Source of the DNA: Eleusine coracana subsp. coracana
Lineage: Eukaryota > Streptophyta > Magnoliopsida > Poales > Poaceae
Length of the DNA: 64,000 nucleotides
Direction of reading: 5' to 3'
NCBI GenBank assembly: GCA_032690845.1
Contig: CM064428.1
Coordinates: 20,062,001 to 20,126,000, forward strand
The notes under the pieces were generated by a model. It was not told the origin of the DNA. It made no database searches and was given only the letters and a program-made list of their open reading frames with translations. This document shows positions 47,301 through 59,359 of the stretch, piece by piece. The translations under genes were made by a program, and so were the position numbers. The stretch's first letter is position 1, and the number at the start of each line of letters is the position of its first letter.

Positions 47301-49990
47301 CCTTTTTCTTCCACTGCCCACTTTGTTCTTCCACAATTGTTGCTCCAGATTCATCATTCAGTTCTGGCATGGCTTATTTCATCCTATGTGAGCAAAATTT
47401 AAGTATTGTAACAATAGTAAAGCTGACAGAATAATCTGCAGATGCCACACCAACTACTGTCACTGAAATGGGCAATCAGCTGCTCATCAAAACCAAAATC
47501 TAACTCACAACTGAATGAGAATATTGCTATTTTTACACACTGCAACTGTTGACCAGAAAAAAAGATAATAGAAGTTGGTATCCAAATACCATCATGACAT
47601 CATTAATATCATCTGCAGTAGTAAGTATTTCCTTTACTCTTTATACAGAATCAAATTCCATCATGAATTATTTATTTATAGCAGGTTCTTATACAGGATT
47701 ACAGAGAAAATGTATTAAATATAGCAAGGTCCATATTATTATGCAAAAAAGGCACATGTTAACTATCCAGCTTGGCTGACAATCTGCCAGCAAGGATTTT
47801 TATTATAACTGTCTACAGTAACATCTCTCGAGCATGAATTGTGACTAAATGCAGACTGTCACTCAATAATGAAATTGTGAAGTGCCTTGTTTATCTTTTT
47901 GTTTATTATTACAAGATACATTACTATTCTTAGCAACATCTAATGGTACTGCTACAACGCTCTACCCATAAGCATGTGCACTTCAAATAAGTTAAAAATT
48001 GCACATAGCTATATCCACAAGTAGCACTGCAAATAAATTTCTTCAAAGTTGCACTTCTCTTATTGCTACTTCATCACCAAGCCAAAGTTTCAGAGTCAGA
48101 ACTACAACTGACAAAATTAACAAAAACCAATATAACTGAGCACTTCTTCCACCTACTTCCATAAGCTGACGTAATAGCATTGCTGTTGTCAGGGATGATA
48201 ATTGACACAAAAAAAAAAATCCACCAATAGAAGAAGAATTGATCCCAAGCCATGATGCAAATCTACTTGGTAATGCAAAATTCATAAATAAACAAATCAC
48301 AAATCCTGAACCATCCTTGACGAGTTGGACTGCAAATAACAAATCACAAATCCTAAACCATGGCTATAGAGGCAGCAATTGAACTGCACATAGGTAGAAA
48401 CCATACCAACCCAACATAGCACAAGATGTGAAAAATACTCAAGACATTCTACAATTATGATTTAAATCTTACCTCAAGATGTGAAAAGAGATTTGAGGGA
48501 CATTCTTAGAACCTGCCTTATTGACACAGGGTGGATGCAGGGGGACATTAAGAAAATGGAGATGAAGGGCTACCGGCTCCCTAAACATTGCTCCTGCACA
48601 TACACACATGCAGGAACCTTTGGACGAAATTTTTAGCATACACAAAGCAAATTGTTTTTTTTTTAAAATTATTCAGTATCGAACAATATTGCAGCTGATT
48701 TTCATAGTTTCAAGAAAAAACAGACCACACACTCAGCTTATGATAATTAAGTGCTAGCTAATGGTATCCAAAGATAATAAGTCGTGCAATATACATAATC
48801 ATCAGCTATGTGATACAGTAAACTCAACTATCACTGTGCCATACATGCACAAGTACCAGTAGGTAGGCTTCTCAATGTTCCTTAGCTGGATATTTGAGAC
48901 TATGCGAAAGATTCTTGCCTGGATTCCCTCTGTCCCTACCTACACTAAACCATAAAAATAAAATGATAAATATGAGTATGAGAATATGCACCGAGCTGTA
49001 TGTTCTTATAACAATTTTGGATCTACAACATTACTCTAGTGATGGAAACTGTAAAATTAAATCGTATAAGGAATTGGGAAGTTCTTTTTTAATATCTTTC
49101 CTAAAAGTTTACCAATTTATTATGCTAGCAATATGCCTAAATCAGTAAATCTGAGGGCGCATTGCAATTCATTGATTTCATTCAACCAGAGCCGGATTAA
49201 GCAATATCTTGCTGCGCCTTGCTAGTCGTTGCTTGCTACAGAATAGAGACAACATGTATGCCGGAGTGGAGCACAGGCCAACATCGCCTCAGGCGGTATC
49301 CACACACAACGCACGCCTAGCCCCGGCTGCATCAGCGCCCGCCGCACAAGCCCAACCCGGTGTTGAAAGAATAGCAAAAAATAGGAGGGAATCTGGACTA
49401 CAAGGTTTGATGCGGGCCAGGAGCAGAACAGAGGGATCGAACCTTGATCGTGCCGCTGCTTCTTCTTCTACTTCGTATGCTTGCTCCACCACGACGTCCG
49501 GTCGACCTCCTCCGCACAGCAATTTCAGGTTATGGTTCTCGTTCCCCAGCTTGTTCTCGTCGTCGTCCTTCCGCGGAGCCTCGCTGCCATCACCGTCGTC
49601 GTCCCTTCACGACTTCATGGCCTGCTCCTCCTCTTGGCCGCCGCCTCCATTAGGGTTGGAGTTGGGAGAGGAGGCGAGCGGGTGTGAAGGCACGAGAGCC
49701 ACTCTCGAAGGAGGAGAAGGATGGCATGGCGTCACGGTAGCTGCTGCTCGAGGAGGAGGACTGCAGGAGGATGGCGCGCCGCGGCGGTGGCTCAAGGCCG
49801 GGGAGAGGAGGTGGAGCGAGAAGGTTGGGGAGAGGAGGCAGACGGGGCAGCGGCGAGTGCAGGAAGGGGGGCGACGGAATAAGGGGGAGGCGAGGAGCGT
49901 GCGACGGGTTAGGGTTACCGTAGAATGGTATAGATATTGGCATCCCGGGTTGAAGACGTGACAGTGGTTTCCCCAATAGTTGTGTGAAAA
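44400..49990 (-). ncRNA. Possible spliced non-coding or decayed transcript
   Basis: Several minus-strand segments have matching acceptor and donor sites: 48,593-48,473 (TGTGCAG / TTGAG-GTAAGA), 47,383-47,226 (CACATAG / AAAAA-GTAAG), 46,548-46,473 (TAATGCAG / CAAG-GTAAGG) and an acceptor at 44,545 (AACTTGCAG). A GC-rich, promoter/leader-like block at about 49,440-49,990 could be the first exon. Joined in order, I find no long continuous frame. The exon at 48.5 kb is open in one phase for 40 codons, and that at 47.3 kb has a 36-codon ORF starting MPELNDESGATIVEEQ. It may be a long non-coding RNA, a dead gene or transposon cargo. Confidence 0.25.
45855..46059. mobile_element. Stowaway MITE
   Basis: 205 bp. 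Ends are CTCCCTCCCCATCCCAATAT and its approximate inverse ending ATGGGATGGAGAGAG, with TA outside each end (45,853-45,854 and 46,060-46,061). Typical of mariner-derived Stowaway elements. It sits in an intron of the possible transcript above. Confidence 0.85.
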
Positions 49991-49999
49991 CAAAGTGAA

Positions 50000-50880
50000 A
50001 ACCGTACCAGAAGCCAGTCGTGACCATGCCAGCCAAAAACAAACATTACTCTTTTCGCCAGGAAAGCGGCTTCTTTCCGAAGCTTCTGAGAAAGCTTTTA
50101 GTCTCCTGTAGTGGCCATGCCCCATGAACTGTTCGACGCATGCATGTTAGACTGGTAGTGTCAGCGGGAAGCTCGCCATGTGCTCCTCTCATGCTGTCCT
50201 CCTCTGTGACCGCAGTGTCTCGTGGTAATTAACGTTTGCTAGCCGTCTTTTGCCACAAGATTACGTGCACGAGTTTCCAGTAATTCTTCGATCCTCAACC
50301 AGATTCCAACATAGAAATGCTTCGCAGCTTCTTCGACTTCGAGTAGTTTAATTTCAACCTAACTGCACCTAACATGAGGCCACTTTTCTGAGCAGAGTCT
50401 CCTATTGGCACACACGGGTGCACATTCCGGATCTAGCTGGAAGCTGAATTGCTGAAAGCACACTTACTCTCTGAGCGATGACTTCTGCGGTTAAAGATTT
50501 CCTCAGTGACGCGATATTTCGCCAAACGAACAGTATGAAAACTGCCTAATCGATCGGATGACAATTACGGTGAGCATGAGTTTGAACTTTGGTTTTGTCC
50601 ATATATGAAGGCAGACCGTGCCTCACTTTTCTTCTTTGTATGTCCAAATCTGCTCTCATGCGCTTCTCTATGTCTCGACTAAAGTGGGCACCAGGCGTAT
50701 GTGTACTTTCGTCGGAGGAATGAAGGGAGCGTACAACTATTAGTTGTTATTAAAAGTGTAAACTAGAGAACCTTAATACCTTATGGTCATCTCCAACCCT
50801 GTTTAGTTCAATCAAATAAACTTTCTCAAATCAAAGGTATGCTTATTATTTATGTATTTTTTTACAAAACATAATCTATG
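50000..50880. other. Intergenic DNA, nothing recognised
   Basis: Mixed composition; no open frame, repeat or RNA gene seen. Confidence 0.4.
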
Positions 50881-51579
50881 TACTAGCAAAGTGTCCGTGC
50901 GTTGCTACGAACTTAAAAAATAAAACACTCTTTATAACTTAAATATAAATTATTTACATAATAGAATTATTAGATATATATAATATTATTTACATTTTTT
51001 ACATAAAAGATCATGTTTATATTATTGTTGGTACTTCTTAGTATACTATTTTATATATCAAAAATAATATTTTTCACTATTTTTTTACCATATTCTAGAA
51101 GTGTTATCTAAAAGTAAAAATCAATTTACGCAGTCTATAAAATAACACTGCATTGCAATGCGATTTTGAACTTGAAACCTTACTCCAATGGAAAACTTTC
51201 AAACATGAAAGTTGTAAATCTCGTCGATACCTTTTCGAAACATATGTGGATCATATTATTTGGACTTCAGAGCTAGAAGATATGGGCCTCGCACAGAGAC
51301 CTGCGCAAAGAAGTCCAAATCAGAACAAATACTTTTACATCGTATATTTGAAAATCTAAACGGCAGGATCTGTACTTTTATTGAATATCAAAGTTGTAGA
51401 ACTTTTCGAGAGCTACAATATAGAGTCCGAGTTTGCTTAATTTGAGCTCCGGATGAGAGAGTTATGATTTTTGAAATTTGATACTTGATATGAAAGGTAC
51501 GAAACCGATTTAGATTCAATCTCTAACTTTGTGGACACGAAGTGGACGATCGCACCTCAATTAATAGATTGTAGAGATA
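50881..51579 (+). repeat. AT-rich dispersed repeat, copy 1
   Basis: Begins TACTAGCAAAGTGTCCGTGC and ends TTAATAGATTGTAGAGAT. It aligns by eye with 59,571-60,487 over nearly its whole length, for example GGTACTTCTTAGT, ATGTGGATCATATTATTTG and GGTACGAAACCGATTT. It lacks about 200 bases present in copy 2 (59,760-60,010). No coding frame; element class unknown. Confidence 0.75.
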
Positions 51580-52203
51580 TAAGCACATATACATACAAGC
51601 AGTACACATGTGCAATCTTGTTCTACAACAAAAAAAAAAGCAGTAGTAACGCGTTGATGAAGTGATTCACTGTCAAATGTCAAATCGGAGACTTTGCTCC
51701 ACCACAGGAAATAGTCACTAGCTGCTGCTCAGCTTGTGTAAAATGTTCAACTTTTAGGAGATTATAATTTGAACAGACCTTCACTGAAAATACTAGGGCT
51801 AACCTGGCGTATACCTACCTCATATACGCCATCCAAAAAGGGTTGTGGGCGATGCTATATAGGTAATTAAATTGGCAGCAGAACATGACTGTATACTCAT
51901 ATGTTGTTTGTACGAGACCTATGAGGATAAAATAAATGGTGCTTCATCAAGAATAATACCAGTAAATGAATGCTCTCACACCGACAGGCACGTCAAGATC
52001 ACTAGTATTTGACGGTGTGCTTTAATTTAGGCATCTATAGGCTTTACAGTCGTGTAATGAGAACTACCGGAAACTTGTGGGTATGTGAACTACTTGGTCC
52101 AATCCGTTTCACTCGCCGTTTTGAACTTGTACACGCCTTTTTATATTACGCAAATTTGATAGAGTCGCTGTTTGTTTCGGATAATGACATTTGGGATCAT
52201 ATA
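51580..52203. other. Intergenic DNA with a short paralogous block
   Basis: 52,068-52,200 (GAAACTTGTGGGTATGTGAA, then CGTTTCACTCGCC) matches 59,165-59,303 in the same orientation. Otherwise nothing recognised. Confidence 0.5.
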
Positions 52204-52477
52204 TGTTAAGAATAATCTTGATATGGATTATCGAATCCGTTTTCCTAATATCAATCTAAGAGAGAGAGGCGTTGAGAAGATGGAGTAGATCGTTCGCCTT
52301 CTAATTTCCCGAATAGATAGACATATGAACATAGTGTATAGGTGGATTTTCTGGTCTCTTTCTCATCCTTAGTACATCTAGTAATGAATATATTAAGTAT
52401 ATATAGATAAAGAGGTGACCCTTCAGGAGTAGAAACGTGAATGTATAAAGCCCACAAACCTGTTAGTATTCTTATCA
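52204..52477 (-). repeat. 3' LTR (left copy) of the 6.8-kb element
   Basis: 274 bp with TG...CA ends; aligned with 58,735-58,998 with moderate divergence. Includes GAGAGAGGCGTTGAGAAGAT and the terminal inverted TGTTAAGAAT / ATTCTTATCA. Confidence 0.85.
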
Positions 52478-53069
52478 CTCCCCCTTGGGCGTACATCGCG
52501 ACCAACTCATGTCTCATTAAAACTCCAAGAAAAACCCAATGGGAAAAATATAGAGAAAGAGTACATTATTATCGCATTATGTATTACACATTGTTGCCTC
52601 ATTAAAAACCTCTTGTAAGAAACTTTAGAAAAACTCACCAAGGAAAAAAGAGTACAACATATGTCTTCAAGACAAATCATAATCTTTCTAGAATCTCTAG
52701 AATACCAAACAAGGGTTTCTTTCGTACTTGTGCTCTCCCTAAACCTTTCAACTTTCTCTCAGTGTAGTTAGTATGCTTTCTTCTGGAAGCATGGGCACAC
52801 ACAAAGACTTAGCAATTTAATCACAAATCGTACAAGAGTTATTGCCAAGGTTACAATAAGTAATCATGATTAACAAGCCCACTTATAATGGTGGTCTTCT
52901 TCCTGGTTATAAAAAATATTCATGATAGAGCCTTCGGGATATTATATGTATACCGGTCGTCAACTGAATCGAGTTAAGACTTGTTGAGTCTATTTAATGA
53001 TAATCAACTTTCATCATAAGCTCCCCCTGACGACAATGACAATTGAAGTCTTTTAGGCTCATGTCATAA

Positions 53070-56000
53070 AAACATACTTCAGGAGTGTAGGTAGACATGA
53101 ATATAGTAGTGAAAATACTATATTATCACAAATACTAATCTTAAAAGATATTTATCCAAATTTTCTTCCGGAATTATAATATGAATAACTCAATAGGAGC
53201 AACATGCTTTTGGCTCTATCATACACCACAATTTAAATTACATAATTGTGCACCACAAGTAATTGTCCTTTCGATGGACCATAGGGGTAATATAGTTGTA
53301 ATGGCACACATCTTCTAGATGTTAAAACTTTCTATAGATGCAACTATTTTAGTAGTTTTCCACTAGCCATAAGTCCTTGAGAGATGGACTGTAATCCTTC
53401 AAGGATTTTTATTTGTCAGTGGTTATACTACCATCAAATAAAATATAGTAAGTTTATTAGTCTAGCATAATGGGGATACATTGCTAGTAACACCAAAAAC
53501 ATACCTTCAGGGTGTTGTAGGGTATCATAAATTCAAAACTTCAGGTAAAAATTGCATCATTATAAATAAAACACGAGTTGATATAAATATGTAATAAAGT
53601 AATACTCGTGGAGCACATATATGCTCATACCGTGCACTTCTGGACTTTTGATACCACATTCATTATTCATCGGGTCATAAATGGGTCCATGTCCACTTCT
53701 AGGGAAATATAAGTACTGGTGTATATTTAGACTTATCATGATCAAGAAATTTCCTTCATGGAATGTATTCTCTCTACAAGAGATAGTATTCCTTCAGGGA
53801 GATAATATTGGTATGAGTGTTAGAATTTCTTTTTCATATGTGATACAACCTCTAGGGACCTCATTATGGATTTTCTAAATCCATTAAATGCATAATTAAT
53901 TTCATAGCAATTGCCAGATATTATATATAGCAGAACATTATTTACACTCTCTAGACCTTTTTGAACCATCGCTTTTCACCACCTTAGTATATCAATAGTG
54001 ACCCAGATGTTCGAACTCATGTTCACAACTTTTACTTGGTGATTTTGGTTCAGCCTCGAATGCATTTTCTTGTTGACCCAATTTAAATACTTTAAGCATT
54101 TGTGCCATGGACTTTATTTCGGATCCAGACTCCTATTAGGAGAATCATTAGCAATTATAGAGGCATATGCGTGTCGACACATTAATTCTGGCTTTTCACA
54201 TTTTAGCAGATCTTCATAATTTCCCAAAAATGACAGATCTGTTGTTCTGCATTCTCGATGCTATAATATGCATACAGTAATCACCGGATTAACTTCATCA
54301 AGAGATACCTTCTAGGTGAATTATCTTTAGGAGTATGAGGGGAGTATTGCCACACATACTATGAATTTCTTTCATGACTATATGTTTTCACTAAGGCTGA
54401 TTGATCACTTATTTGCAGGCGTCCCCGCAAAATTTGATCAACTACCAATAAGTCATATATGGATATGATTTTTCATCCCGGGTATATCCACAATCTACTT
54501 CATGTAGACGCATTTACTTCAGGTAAAAACCGATCTCGTAACTCCTAATTATATTAATATTTTCTGGCATACTCCATACAAATTGTATATAGGAGTAGGA
54601 GCTAAACTTCAAGTTCAACTTTGCTTATGCGTTTTAGACTGTTCAGAAATATCAAGGTATTCAATAGATAATGGTCATTCTCTCCCCCTAATGCCGAGAT
54701 ATTATTTATAGCATATCATGTATACCCTTATCATGGGCTTGAGACTGAAGGAATTTCAGAAGTGATACATCCCCAACTACAGGTGGTGGCCCATATACAT
54801 ATGCTGCGGTGGTGATATAGTCGGGAAATTTCACACACTTGAATAAGAGTGGGGGTTATTATACATTATGCAGTGAGCTTGAACTTATATCAATGTAGGA
54901 CATGAAAAACTACATCATTCCGTCTATAAGAGGCTTATCCACAACTTCTAGTTCGGAACCACAACTACAATCTGCATCGTTATGTGCTATAATATATAGT
55001 CTTCTAGACTCAACCATCACATGAAAACACCGTTGTAATAAATATCGACCATGATAATTTCTTCAGGAATGTTGCTCACAAATTGCATTTGATAAAAATC
55101 AATCTCTGATCAATATGAAAATAGATCATGGCACTTCTAGGCACGTTAAATTAAAGGCAATTTGTGGTGATTTTGCACTTTTAGGTGCATTAACACCGGT
55201 GGAAAAAATATTATAGCATGATATGCAACTTCTGGTTGTTGTTGCTATGAAAACAAAAAAAATCGATGCATAGTTATTGCATAATCTAGCTCATTCTATA
55301 GTTGCCCAAGGTTGACTGAGTTACTTATACCATACAAGAAAAAATGGGTCATGGAACCTTCTTGCAACATGTGATTAGGTATGATCTTTATAAGGAACAA
55401 GAATAAACCTCATTGACTAATGCTGACCAGGCATAACCATATGGAGATTTATATTTTCTCCAAGTTGATATTCTTTAGGAAAAACCATTTGTCTGCTATT
55501 AAAAATAACTCATTAGAACATGATCAATGTATAGCTAGAATTCTGGTGAATGATTAGTATAACCATCACATGGGTGTCAGTAACGACACACAAAAAAATT
55601 GCGGTTGACATGTGTTCTGCACATAATCAAAGTTCAATCACAACTTCAAGCGATGAACAATATATAGCAAGAGCATGATCAACATCTATAAGCGCACGAC
55701 ACCATATGGGTTATGCCAACACATACACACTTGATTATAAGTTTTCCAAAGAATAATAGTTGTGGTACATCTGCTTTCAAGGCTTATATGCTCCTCGGAT
55801 CATATAGTAAACTTGTTCATTCAAAACTTCAATATAAATTTTCATCTTTCAGCATGAAAATAAATGCTTTAGGTACAACAAGAAATACCAACAAAATTGA
55901 TGATTAAACAATATATTTCTAAAGCAAAGTCTTCAATTATGTAAAAATCGGTCAACTCCTTCAAGGATAAACTCCAAAAACACCTATTGCATCTCTCAAA

Positions 56001-57740
56001 GGCAAATGACATCTTAGATTGGGAAAATTATGGAGATTACTACAGGCCTCCAAAGAATCTTCAAGATCCTTTATAGAATCAACATAAAGAAGACATGACT
56101 AATATGTTACTTCCATGATCCATAAGAGACATTTCAGAGCCTATATCAGTAAGTATGGATCAAGATCCAATTTAGCTTTTAGCTTTGTCCTGATGGGAGA
56201 TTCAAATATGTGATTCTACATTCTTTCTTTTTTGAAAGCTTGTAGATATAATAATTAGTATAGGCATTTGAGGATGTGTATTACCTAGACTGCTAGCTAA
56301 AAAGTATATACATTAACCCCTCATGTCCATTATGGACTAAAACCATACCATTTGGCTTACTCTAATATTTTACAATACATCCTGCATTTTTCATCCTAGT
56401 TCCTATGATCTTTTCAACGATCATGGTTATAAATAACTTTGAGCATCTATGCACTTCAGGAGCAACAGGAGTTCAATAGTATGGTTAGCGTAGTGCTTCT
56501 TTGGGAACTACAACCTATTTTTTCGCACAAAGAGAGTTGGAATCTATATATCAACATTTAGATTCTCATACAAGAAACTTCATGCTGTTGTTGGAGTCGT
56601 ATGCAGTATTGTCTTATGCTCATAGCCAGGAAGTTCTAGTTTTAAGAAAAACCGCCAATCAATTATGATTCATGCTTATTTAGCAGTAAAGTAATTTACG
56701 CTGACTTTGGGTCACATGATAACCTGACTGATATTGTAAGCCTAAAAGTTTGATGTTTCGTAACTATAACCAAGATAAGGTATATATGCCAATTCAAGGT
56801 ATATAAGAATTATGAATCTTAGATTCGATGTCATAATGGGCCATCCAAATTTCTTGCATTCATTTTACTTCAGGAAATGAAGACAAAGTGCAAGAAGAGA
56901 TTGCAACGATAGAGAGTGTTATCCATATTCATAGATTTTCACCAATTTTTGGAGGCTTTCACGCATTCAAATGTGTTTATGTGATATAATAACGAGTCTT
57001 TAGGAAATAATACTTCAGGATTATATATCCAGAGCTTAGGATAATCACACACAAGTAATGCAAGGAAAGATAAATAGACCCATGAGGCTAAGCTTTCAAG
57101 GATGTAAAGATATAGCTCTATCTTTTTTTTATGAAAGCACGTAATCTAGAAATTCAGTTTCAAGATTAATTAGTGAAGATTTCTGTCACTATTAGAGAAA
57201 ATCAATATACTGAAACATAAGAAGTCTTATAAAAGACAAACAATAGGGCACTGCAAGGACCACTAATTAAGCAAATTTCGCACACATACATAAAAATGTA
57301 TGCCAAATACATGGGCTCCTTATTCATTTGAGCAAAGACCCAATACTTCAGGGGGTATACTGTATACACGTTGCTCACCAAAAAAAAATGAATAAACCAA
57401 ACTTCAGGAGAGTTGCGGCCAATTGCAAATATTCATGAGCTACTATGCATAGTTACTGCCACTGAATATAATAATTACATTAAAACCATAAATATTAGGG
57501 GTTAATGTAAAACTATAGCAATTGTAAAATTGGCAGCAGAGGGCTAGAGGTTCGATGGCTCGTGTACATGTGGATCGGCTCTTCGTGAGGCAGATCACAT
57601 ACAGGGTCTTGATCAGATCCTCATGAAGGCCACAAGAGCCGCAACACACATGATTGTGAATGATCAAGCTGCCAAGGCCACCTGTGCAAGGTGCAGAACC
57701 CATTTGCGGCATGCCAAAGGTGTGATTCTTGTCTTCAGGA
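53070..57740 (+). repeat. Dispersed CTTCAGG motif in the element interior
   Basis: CTTCAGG occurs about twelve times on the plus strand, at about 53,077, 53,505, 53,539, 53,792, 54,517, 55,061, 56,454, 56,868, 57,013, 57,346, 57,402 and 57,732, mostly preceded by A or C. Variants such as CTTCTAGG and CTTCAAGG are also common. I noticed no comparable number of CCTGAAG. Confidence 0.7.
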
Positions 57741-58059
57741 CGATAACATTGGTGCAAGCAACATGAGGACTCGGCTGGTGCAAGAAGATGGCCTAGCATG
57801 TTGCGTGCCAGTGTGTGATACGATGAAAACCTTTCAGGATGTTAGGCCGCACATAGTTTGATGTGTCCATATGGAATTTGCTCCAGGGTCGCACAGAGGG
57901 CGACGTCAGCAATACTGTTGAAGGCTGGTTGTGCTGAAGTGAACGCATGTGCATTACATAGCTGCCTGATGGTGGCAACGCGATCGGCTTCGGGTGACGG
58001 CGTTGAAGTCCAAAAGTGCTGTATGAGAGATGCTCATGGGCAGCAAGTATGCGTACAGG

Positions 58060-58100
58060 CAAGAGAGGAGGCAAGAGAGGAGGCAAGAGAGGCAGAATAT
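58060..58100 (+). repeat. 12-bp tandem repeat GAGGCAAGAGAG
   Basis: Three to four copies inside the 6.8-kb element. Confidence 0.8.
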
Positions 58101-58734
58101 GAATCGCATTTAGCATTCGTGACTCCACTAGCTGCCTTAAAAAAAATAAAACTACAGGTTACAAGCAGCATCAAGTAACGCACGTTGCACCAGTTTCAGC
58201 ATATAGCATTAATAACCAAACATGCAGTGCGGCTGCACATATGCATGAAGAAAGTTAAACCATAAACCATACCATCCTATGATCCTGTAATTTATCTACT
58301 AGAACTGATCTACAGGATACAGGGCGGCACTACAGGTGCACGTACATGATGATTCAGACAGGGGGCAGGGGGCAGCATCTAGCAGCGTGGTGGCGTACTG
58401 CCGGCTTCAAGCCAATTAGCGACTGTGAGTATCCATGTGGCTTAGACAGACTGATGCACTGAGATACCCGCAAACCACCAAGAGACTAGCAGATTATACT
58501 ACAAAGATCTAATCTACTAGCATGAGATTAAACCAAACCGTGGTCATGAAGTTGTGGGACATGATGTTCATGCCGTGTAGGGCATATAGGCAAGGCCATA
58601 GACCTGCCTGCTTGACGACGAGTTGTTGATGACCACAACGGATACATCGAAGACAGAGTATCGAAGCCATCAACAGCAATCTCCGATCAAGATGTTCTCC
58701 ATCATCCAATTTTAGAGCAAAGGTGCTGATAACG

Positions 58735-58998
58735 TGTTAAGAATAATCTTGATACGGATCATCGAATCCGTTTTCCTAATACCAATCCAAGAGAGAGAGG
58801 CATTGAGAAGATGGAGTAGATCATTCGCCTTCTAATTCCTCAAATAGATAGACACATGAACACAGTGTATAGGTGGATCTTCTGGTCTCTTTCTCATCCT
58901 TAGTACATCTAGTAGTGAATACATTAAATATATATAGATAAAAAGATGACCCTTAAAGTGAAGGTGTAAAGCCTACAAACCTCTTAGTATTCTTAATA
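58735..58998 (-). repeat. 5' LTR (right copy) of the 6.8-kb element
   Basis: 264 bp; partner of 52,204-52,477. Its outer end reads ATTCTTAATA rather than ATTCTTATCA, so the CA end seems mutated. Confidence 0.8.
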
Positions 58999-59359
58999 CT
59001 ATACTTCTCTTGTAAGGACTCTTCAACATTAGTACCTGCCCAGTGTTACTTAACATCAAGACTGGATGTCTGGATCATCATTATGTTTCCAGACTCCACA
59101 CGAGACCATCTAGCGACTAAGTTAATGAGACAAGACCATCTAGCGGAGTATTTTTTAAATAATAGTACCTGGAACTTGTGGCTATGTGAATTACTACAGT
59201 ATTTGATCCAATCAGTTTCACTTCACTTGCCATTTAGAACTTGTACACATATTACGCAATTTGTGATAGAGTTGATGTCTGTTTCTGATAATGACATTGG
59301 GATCTTATATTTATTGAAATATGATTCGAATTATAGTGACCTTGCTAGAGACGTCTAAG

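Larger units (their letters stand above)
52204..58998 (-). mobile_element. 6.8-kb LTR retrotransposon without recognisable proteins
   Basis: Direct repeats 52,204-52,477 and 58,735-58,998 start TGTTAAGAATAATCTTGATA and the left one ends ATTCTTATCA. Beside the left LTR is CTCCCCCTTGGGCG, a polypurine tract on the minus strand. Beside the right LTR the minus strand reads CGTTATCAGCACC, a common copia primer-site sequence. Flanking ATATA and CTATA could be a target duplication with one change. 52,500-52,680 contains CTCATTAAAACTCCAAG and CTCATTAAAAACCTC, phrases seen in the 3' part of grass copia elements. No pol domain could be read in any frame, so it is non-autonomous or heavily decayed. Confidence 0.75.

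Noticed and set aside
49209..49961. A 250-codon plus-strand frame at 49.2-50.0 kb
   Set aside because: Low-complexity Ser/Pro/Gly/Arg composition with no motif; GC content explains it. The minus strand of the same stretch looks more like a plant leader.
57800..58180. Open frames of 106-111 codons on both strands
   Set aside because: They overlap a 12-bp tandem repeat in the interior of an LTR element and have no recognisable domain.
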